In this document: positions 57,670 to 64,000 of the stretch, piece by piece
Position numbering within the stretch: position 1 is the first letter of the stretch
Layout of the letters: the number at the start of each line of letters is the position of its first letter
Assembly: GCF_040954645.1 (NCBI RefSeq)
Contig: NC_092812.1
Location: forward strand, 496,001-560,000
DNA: 64,000 nucleotides
Origin: Diabrotica undecimpunctata
Lineage: Eukaryota; Arthropoda; Insecta; Coleoptera; Chrysomelidae
Reading direction: 5' to 3'
Notes under the pieces: model-generated
What the model saw: only the letters and a program-made list of their open reading frames with translations
Databases searched by the model: none
Told to the model about the DNA's origin: nothing
Program-made: the position numbers and the translations under genes

Positions 57670-58780
57670 TAGCGGTTAATGTAAGCTCCGTTCTAAAACG
57701 GTATTATACTAACTCCAGTAGAATATACACCGTGTATTTTATTATCTAAGTAGCGCTTTATGTAGACTCCGACCAACACGTAGGATTAAGTGGACTCCAC
57801 AAAAGTATAAACCATTTTTGGGATCCGTATTTACGATATTGCATATACTTCTAAACTCCTGCGATGTTGCCAATAATTGTATTAGTAGTAGATTTTCAAA
57901 TTTTACAGCAGATACCTTCTGGAACTTGAAATTTATTTAAATATCTATCAATTTAATCATGGAGGAATTTAAGGACTATTTGGCTAATTTATGTAGTTAA
58001 ATATAAATTGTTAACCGCCATATACCTTTATTTTACTTTTTAGTTTTAATAAGCAAGGCGGTAATTTATATTACTTTTATATATTTTCAAACATAAGAAA
58101 GTGTGTATTATAAACTTGGAAAAGCGAAAATCTCCGTTTTTATTAATTAGTATTTTTTATTAAAATGCATTGGCACTAAAACATTTAGTACCTACATGTA
58201 CATATATCAAATAGAGTAATCGTGTAACAGTTTCTGAAATTAGAAGCCCCTTCGGTATGATTATAAAGTTTGTTACCACAAAAAATCTACTAGCATACAC
58301 AGAGATGAGAGAGACCTACACAGAAGAAGATTTATTTTTAGCGAATGACAGGGCCATTTATGTAGCCAACCATTGGAAATACAAAATTTAAAGCTGTTGG
58401 TGTTCCGGACACGGAAAGTAAAGTAAGTACAAAAAGGGGTAAAAGTAAAATGAAAAAAAAAAAACTAAAATACTTATATAACATGTAGACCTGAAAGTGC
58501 GCCGGAGGGTTTGAAATAAGAATTTACCTAAGGAATGAAATAAGAATTTACCTAATATAAAACAGATCTGAAAGAGAATAAAAAACAGATCAAAGAATTA
58601 ATAGAGATTAAGTACATCCTTAAGTAACATATCTCAAATCCGCCTGCAGTTTTTTTGGGTAGATTGAGTAGCTCGACAGAACTGTTGCCGGTTCCAAGCC
58701 CAAATAAAGGAGGAGGGGGTCTACAGCCAGTTTCGCACCCTACTGATAGACTTTAAAACCATACAGCTCATAGAAACAGA
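57665..58780. other. No gene seen
   Basis: Mixed AT-rich sequence without supported frames. TTTATGTAG(A/C)C-like words recur at about 57760 and 58350 but no repeat unit could be defined. A decayed LINE 5' part may begin around 58640 (GC-richer patch). Confidence 0.4.
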
Positions 58781-58783
58781 ATT

Positions 58784-61012
58784 ATGCCTCGGGACAGGAA
58801 TGATTTCATTACGACGACTAACGGGAGAAAGAGGACAACAAATTTGTGGTAAACGAGAAATACACTTCGCATCGGTGCTTTGAACGTAAAGTCTCTACAA
58901 GAGAGCAGAAAATTACAAAAGAGCTTGTAGAAAAAAAAATATAGACATGTGTGCGTTAAAAGATACAAAGAAAAAAGGAAAAGGGTCAAATTATTATAGA
59001 TGACCATCTCATGATTTACAGTGGTGTTGCCAAAGAAACCAGAGCCAAAGAAGGAGTCGCTCTGTTAGTACACAAAAATTTTTTACACCAAATATAAAAA
59101 TAGTAAGTGTAAAAATTATACTGGATGTTAAACCTCTGCATGTGGTAGCAATTCACTTCCAGAGAACAACAAAGATACCACCACAAGGGAAAACTTCTAG
59201 GAACACCTTCAGACTGTAATAAACGAGACCCCAAATGATAAATATATAATCATTATGGGTGATTTTAACGCCCGTGTTGGCAATGATTTAGTTCCAGCGA
59301 TAAAACAGCGATATAACGAAAATATCAGAAATGAAAACGGAAACCTTCTAACGGACCTCTGCAGCAAAAACCAGATACGTAATAATAATACATTTTTCCC
59401 TCACAAAGAACAATACAAATACATTTTTGAAAACAGTAGAGGACAAAGATCTATTATAGACTATATTCTGTTGAATAGATAGCACTAACATCAGCAGAAA
59501 TAGGAAGCGATCACAAATTGGTATTGTGTCGAATGAAAACACATATATGTGATAACAAAACACCGAAATACACCACAAAGATAAAAGTCGAAAGCTTACA
59601 GGATGACTCGACAAGATACCTATTCCAGAAAAGAAGAACCGAGAAAAACAGAAATACATATATCACAGAAAGTGATGGAGTCGAAGAAAGCTGAACAATA
59701 CTTAAGTCTAATATCTTAGCCTCGGCCAAGAAAGTTCTCGGTAAAAGAAATATAAGTAAAGTGAAGGAAAAATGTAAAGAAAACAAAAAAGCTTACCTGA
59801 AATACATGTCAACCAAAACACAAGAGGCATAACATAATTACAAGACAATTAGAAACGTAACGCATGCACTTATAAGAAAAATAAAAAATGGTCACTGGGA
59901 ACGTTTTTCGAAAGAAATGGAACATAATTTTTCTCGTCTGCAAAAGGAAATATAGCGCTTCATCAGACGTCAAAGAACGAAGGTAAAGTAACTAATAGAA
60001 CTAAAATACATAAAAAATGATACGTGGATTGACTACCTAAAAAAGCTATATACAGGAGAAGAACAAACGACGCTAGAACCGGAAATATCAGAAATTACAA
60101 CATATAAAGAACTTAATATAAATGTACAGGAAGTTTGGAAAATACTTGAAAACCTGAGGAACAGAAAAGCAGCAGGTCAAGACGAGATACCAAACGAATA
60201 CTGAAATATTGTGGAGCAGCAATGACAGAACAATTAACAATATTAATTAATAAAATTATAAAACACAATAAAATGCCGGAAGAATGGAGAAGGAGCGAAC
60301 TAACTCTACTATATAAAAAAGGAGATAAAAACAGACAAAAAACTACAGAAGTATAAACTTGTTAAATACTACGCTAAAACTTACAACTAAAATTTTACAA
60401 GTGCTAATTAATCACAATATAAGTTTAGCAGATGAACAACCGGGTTTTTTAAGTGGTAGATCGTGTACAGATGCAAAATTCGTTATAAAGCAAATTACTG
60501 AGAAATCACTGAAGTATAATAGACTAGCATTTCTGTGTCTGATTGACCTAAAGAAAGCGTTTGACAGAGTAAGACTGAAAGATGTAATCCATCTTCTGTA
60601 TAATAGAGAAGCTCTCCTAAATATTATAAAAACTATCGAAAACATCGACCAAAACAACAAAATTGAAGTCAGAATAGAGGGACAACTTACAGAACCTATA
60701 GAAATAGGCAGCAGAATAAGACAAGGGGATTCGTTGAGATTGAGCCCCATGCTCTTCAATTTGATCATGGATCAAATCATCAAAAGCGTTAACAAACGAA
60801 GAGGATACAGAATGGGAAACAAAGAAATTAAAATACTCCGTTACGCAGATGACGCAATATTAATAGCCCAAGATGAAGATAGTCTGCAAAGATTGGTCCA
60901 CAAATTTAACATAAGAGCAAAAGAATTTAATATGACAATCTCATCTCAGAAAACTAAAACCATAGTAGTCAGCACAGGACCACAGATGTAAAATAGAAAT
61001 TGATGGCATTAG
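58784..61012 (+). pseudogene. LINE with AP endonuclease and reverse transcriptase (RTE-like)
   Basis: Endonuclease pieces: RIGALNVKSLQES (58870), EGVALLVHKNF (59050), IIMGDFNARVGND (59255) and GQRSIIDYILLNR (59440), then SAEIGSDHKLVLCRMK (59495), so the GDFN and SDH motifs are preserved. The linker holds IKNGHWERFSKEMEHNFSRL (59890) and IRRQRTKVK. RT (60359-60991) is open: QPGFLSGRSCTDAKFV, FLCLIDLKKAFDRVRLKDVI, RIRQGDSLRLSPMLFNLIMD and ILRYADDAILIAQDEDSLQR; YADD is intact. It then breaks at 61000 and jumps to the C-terminal piece at 61015. Many stops before the RT. Clade by motif wording only. Confidence 0.85.
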
Positions 61013-61305
61013 CAGAAACAAGACCCGACACAGCCACAACGCAAAGAATAATGGACGCGGCAGAGATGAGAGTACTGAGAAGAATTACAGGAAATACTCT
61101 GAGAAATCGAAAAGAAAATGTAACGTATAGTGTATAAATGAATGGATACAAAATAGAAAAAAAGAATGGAATAACCACATAGGTAATGGAAATAAAATAC
61201 CTGGCATTATGAATTTATTATGACAATTTCATCTCAGAAAACTAAAACAATAGTAGTCAGCAAAGAACCAACTAGATGTAAAATAAAAATTGATGGCATC
61301 AGTAT
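61008..61305 (+). pseudogene. LINE C-terminal fragments with a repeated RT segment
   Basis: 61015-61110 reads TRPDTATTQRIMDAAEMRVL and RRITGNTLRN, part of the C-terminal domain, joined out of order to the RT. Then 61219-61305 repeats the end of the RT (ISSQKTKTIVVSKEPTRCKI, IDGISIEQIMK), matching 60937-61008 at about 90%. The order RT, C-terminal, RT shows either two overlapping insertions or an internal rearrangement. Confidence 0.7.
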
Positions 61306-62000
61306 TGAACAAATAATGAAAATAATATACTTGAACTTTATTTTACTGTAGTTTTGAAATTTTAAACTTTCTAGTGGGTATCTTTATGTCTTTATTACCA
61401 ATTGTTATTAACATGCGTTTACACAACGTTATAACGTTGTGTATTATAAAAGTATTCCATTTCTTTTTATCGTAGTAAGTCATTACTCAGACAAAATATT
61501 TTGGTGTCTTATGGTATTGGTAACTTGATTCTGTAATAAAATTCATGGCAGACGACAAGCGGTTTCATAACCACTAAACATATCTATTTCTTTATTGTTT
61601 TCGTATATATTATGTGTTACAGTTATGATATTATGTTCGGTCTAATTGTTTTAAAAACTTTGTCGCTTGTATAAGCTTTAACTTTAATAATAATTTTATA
61701 GACCTTAATCATTTAGAAGTAAATGTATATATAATTTTTTTTCTGTCACTTGGTTTAAATATAGTTCTTATTATATATATGAGCAGAAAATAACACTTAT
61801 TTCAGTTCGTACGATTTGCGGTAATTTATTTAATGTTAATTCTGGAATTTCACGTTTATACTCAGTTTCTGTTGTTCCGCTTATTTATCTGAGAGATGTT
61901 ACTTTTTTTTCTTGTTATTATTTCTCTTTATAAGCAATTTTACTTGTTCATTGGTGGAATAATACCTCTATGGAAGGTTATCACTTCATTTTTTGCGCGA
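61306..62000. other. No gene seen
   Basis: AT-rich, no supported frame. ACAACGTTATAACGTTGT (61422-61439) is a perfect 18-bp palindrome. Confidence 0.4.
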
Positions 62001-62396
62001 TCATCCGATACTTCTTCTGCCGATTCGTGACTTATCTCTTCCAATTTTGACGTCACGGGTCTCCTCCATTCTGCTTATGTAATTATTCCATTCTTTTTTT
62101 CTATTTTGTGTAAATTCATTTATACACTTTACGTTACATTTTCTTCTAATGTCTTCACTTCTCTTTTGATTTCTCAGCGTATTTCCTATAATTGTTCTCA
62201 GTACTCTCATCTCTGCCGTTTCCATTATTCTTTGCGTTGTGGCTGTGCCGGGTCTTGTTTCTGAAGCATATGTGATTATTTGTCTTACACTGGCTTTATA
62301 AATTGATATCATCTCAGTGTTAATGTGTCTGTTTAGCCATATAGTGTTATTAAGGCATCCTGCCAGTCTATTTGCTTTTAGTACTTGATCTCTCAT
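62001..62396 (-). pseudogene. LINE C-terminal domain, inverted relative of 61015
   Basis: An open minus-strand frame of 131 codons: MRDQVLKANRLAGCLNNTIW, IYKASVRQIITYASETRPGT, AEMRVLRTIIGNTLRNQKR, CNVKCINEFTQNRKKEWNNY and DKSRIGRRSIG. This is the last part of the same LINE family as 58784-61305, in opposite orientation, truncated at the GRPxxRW motif. Confidence 0.8.
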
Positions 62397-62806
62397 TTCT
62401 TTGTCCAGGTCTCTATTAAGTTTTTTCTAATTCCACACTAATAGTCTCCTATTTGATAGTTCACCTATTCACTCAATCGTTATAGGTTTATCAGAAAAAA
62501 ATCTGTATATCCTAATAATTAATATATAGCTTATACCGCTATAGTTTGTGCACTACATTTTATCATCCCTTTTGTGTATGGGTATGCTTTTCAGCAAGTT
62601 GGTACTTGCTCTTACTTTTAAATTGACAGGTTAGCTGTTTAACTGCCTATACTGAACTTTCTTCTTCATATTGCAAATATATATAAAAATTAATAAAAAC
62701 CACTCTGACATACCATTGACTGAAATATTGGAGACCCTATATTATTCAATCAATGGAAATACTAAGATCACACGGGGGGAATATTATGGGTTATTTCTGG
62801 TTTCGT
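62397..62806. other. No gene seen
   Basis: AT-rich; nothing recognised before the SINE target site. Confidence 0.45.
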
Positions 62807-62819
62807 CATAATTTACACT

Positions 62820-63065
62820 AGTAAGTAAGTAAGTTCGTGTAACCTTCTGGCCAAGGTCTAGTGTTAGGGTTTTCAGGTCGCGCAAGCGCCCCTAACATGA
62901 CTTAACGACTACTTTCGTAGCCGGGACCGACGGCTTTACGTACCCTCCGAAGCACGGTGGCAGCGCAGTTAAATTAGAAATTGAAAATTTTGTTGGTGCC
63001 AGGATTCAAACCCGGGCCCTCCAGCTTGTTAAACCAGTAACACAGCCACTGAGCTACGGCTGCCA
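62820..63065 (-). mobile_element. tRNA-headed SINE with perfect 13-bp target duplication
   Basis: On the minus strand the head (from 63065) contains an A box TAGCTCAGTGGC and a B box GGTTTGAATCC spaced as in a tRNA. A GC-rich body follows (ACCGTGCTTCGGAGGGTACG reading minus), then a TTAC tail ending at 62820. CATAATTTACACT stands at 62807-62819 and 63066-63078. RNA polymerase III transcription from the A/B boxes and LINE-driven retroposition are expected from the class. The perfect duplication means a fairly recent insertion. Confidence 0.92.
62993..63065 (-). promoter_or_regulatory. Internal RNA polymerase III promoter (A and B boxes) of the SINE
   Basis: TAGCTCAGTGGC near 63055 and GGTTTGAATCC near 63006 fit the TRGCNNAGYNGG and GGTTCGANTCC consensus; the B box has T for C at position 5. 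The region around them no longer folds as a clean tRNA, so this is not a tRNA gene. Confidence 0.8.
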
Positions 63066-63078
63066 CATAATTTACACT

Positions 63079-63690
63079 GAAAATACTAACAAGAGAGTGC
63101 TCTCACTTCCACATGTTAAAATTGATATATAGTACCAACAGATGCTAGTTATATACCATCAGTACTAATAAAATGGAAACTATTAAATTAATATCAATTT
63201 CATTTAATCAAACGTACTAACCTTAAACATGGTCATTTAAGGAAACACCTCAAAAATATTGACAAAAAATTAAAAATAGCTTAAGCGTTATACAAGTAAC
63301 AGAGCAGCAAAGCTCACAGCATGAGAATATTGCCTCGTACTTTTATATAGCAATTTGTTCTCACAATTTTATAGTTTTTTGAAAAATGAACTCCGATTAG
63401 AAGATTAAAACGTCAAACAAAATGTAAAAACCTATTCATATTTTGTGATACAAAATCTTCAATTTCGATATTGAATATTCTTAATAAATGTATAATCTAA
63501 TATTTAAGCCTGTTTATGTTTTACAGACTTGGAAAACACTAAACAGACAAATATTTATTCCTTTATGTACTAGGTTCTAAAAAAAGTGTACTCAAAACAA
63601 ATAAATATTATCTACCAAGTGTTTTATTCCAGTTTCATATGAAAGCACCAGATATTAGATATGTATTATAAATTTCGTCATAGGTGCAAA
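63079..63690. other. No gene seen
   Basis: AT-rich, no supported frame. Confidence 0.45.
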
Positions 63691-63694
63691 TTTG

Positions 63695-63960
63695 AGATAA
63701 AAACCAAATGATAGAGCATATAGTGAAATATAAATATCTTAGAATACCTGTATCGAGCGAGGATAAGATAAGGTTATTGATGAGGAAAAAAAGACCTATC
63801 GCTGAGGAAGTGAAAAAGTAATTGGCAAACGCAAATGAAATATGCATTACAATCTATCATGATACACATATATTCGTACTGCAGAAACAAGACAATTAAT
63901 AAACACGTTAAGGGAATCTTAATAATAAGCAAAATTTAACTTTTAATACACAGAAGAAAT
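63695..63960 (+). pseudogene. LINE RT/C-terminal fragment
   Basis: Plus-strand pieces QMIEHIVKYKYLRIPVSSED (63706) and IRTAETRQLINTLRE (63871) match the YLGI(P)VSS and TYAAETR motifs of RTE-like C-terminal domains. Badly decayed and cut by the window end or nearby. Confidence 0.5.
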
Positions 63961-64000
63961 AATGATATGCAGAAGAAACACAAATTAAAAAACGTTATCC

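Noticed and set aside
59930..59975. A third hammerhead-like CTGATGA on the minus strand
   Set aside because: No GAAA partner at a suitable distance and no stem II; it is LINE coding sequence (RFIRRQR).
62993..63066. A tRNA gene on the minus strand
   Set aside because: A and B boxes are present, but the stems do not pair cleanly, and the unit continues into a SINE body with a TTAC tail and a 13-bp target duplication.

Overview
The window is a repeat graveyard from a large, AT-rich animal genome. The mix of Jockey, RTE-like, CR1-like and I-like LINEs, a Ty3/Gypsy element, piggyBac, MULE, P, PIF/Harbinger, ISL2EU and Tc1/mariner-related transposons, with GT-AG introns inside the transposon genes, fits an arthropod, most likely an insect. 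I cannot settle the order (a beetle is plausible). I found no gene that looks like a single-copy host gene; nearly every coding stretch is a transposable element, mostly broken by stops and frameshifts.

Layout. 1-3.1 kb: noncoding, starting with about four decayed copies of a ~180-bp repeat. 3.15-5.2 kb: 5'-truncated Jockey-type LINE with two covarying hairpins in its 3' UTR. 6.1-9.6 kb: two Jockey ORF1 genes converging tail to tail. 10.2-11.1 kb: five exons of a Myb/SANT-like Harbinger accessory gene. 11.6-15.3 kb: Tc1/mariner-related transposon A (five exons), whose second intron holds an RTE-like LINE insertion with an unusual fold-back junction. 16.1-17.7 kb: YqaJ-type exonuclease remnants, a LINE tail and a 218-bp tandem duplication. 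18.2-22.5 kb: a Ty3/Gypsy element between two ~335-bp direct repeats.

24.1-34.9 kb is one nested structure. Inverted repeats whose first 43 bp match exactly enclose a MULE transposase gene. Inside lie two piggyBac elements, both with TTAA duplications. The first (25742-28045) is internally deleted and carries a 402-bp-spaced pair of hammerhead ribozymes. The second (28564-31493) has an intact 610-residue transposase and sits on the MULE stop codon.

34.96-38.7 kb: a THAP/ISL2EU transposon interrupted by Tc1/mariner-related transposon B. 39-41.6 kb: CR1/L2-like LINE. 41.7-45 kb: Harbinger 1, whose accessory gene has a triplicated 63-bp exon and a pogo-like MITE. 47.3-49.8 kb: P-element/THAP9-like gene. 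49.9-51.3 kb: Tc1/mariner-related transposon C. 52-55 kb: Harbinger 2, inserted in one copy of a ~385-bp duplicated segment. 55.2-57.6, 58.8-61.3, 62-62.4 and 63.7-64 kb: decayed LINEs. 62.8-63.1 kb: a tRNA-headed SINE with a perfect 13-bp target duplication.

The best candidates for novelty are the hammerhead pair, the three Tc1/mariner-related copies that all have 81 residues between the second and third catalytic residues, the covarying LINE hairpins, the fold-back LINE junction and the triplicated symmetric exon. All domain names rest on reading motifs by eye; no database search was run.
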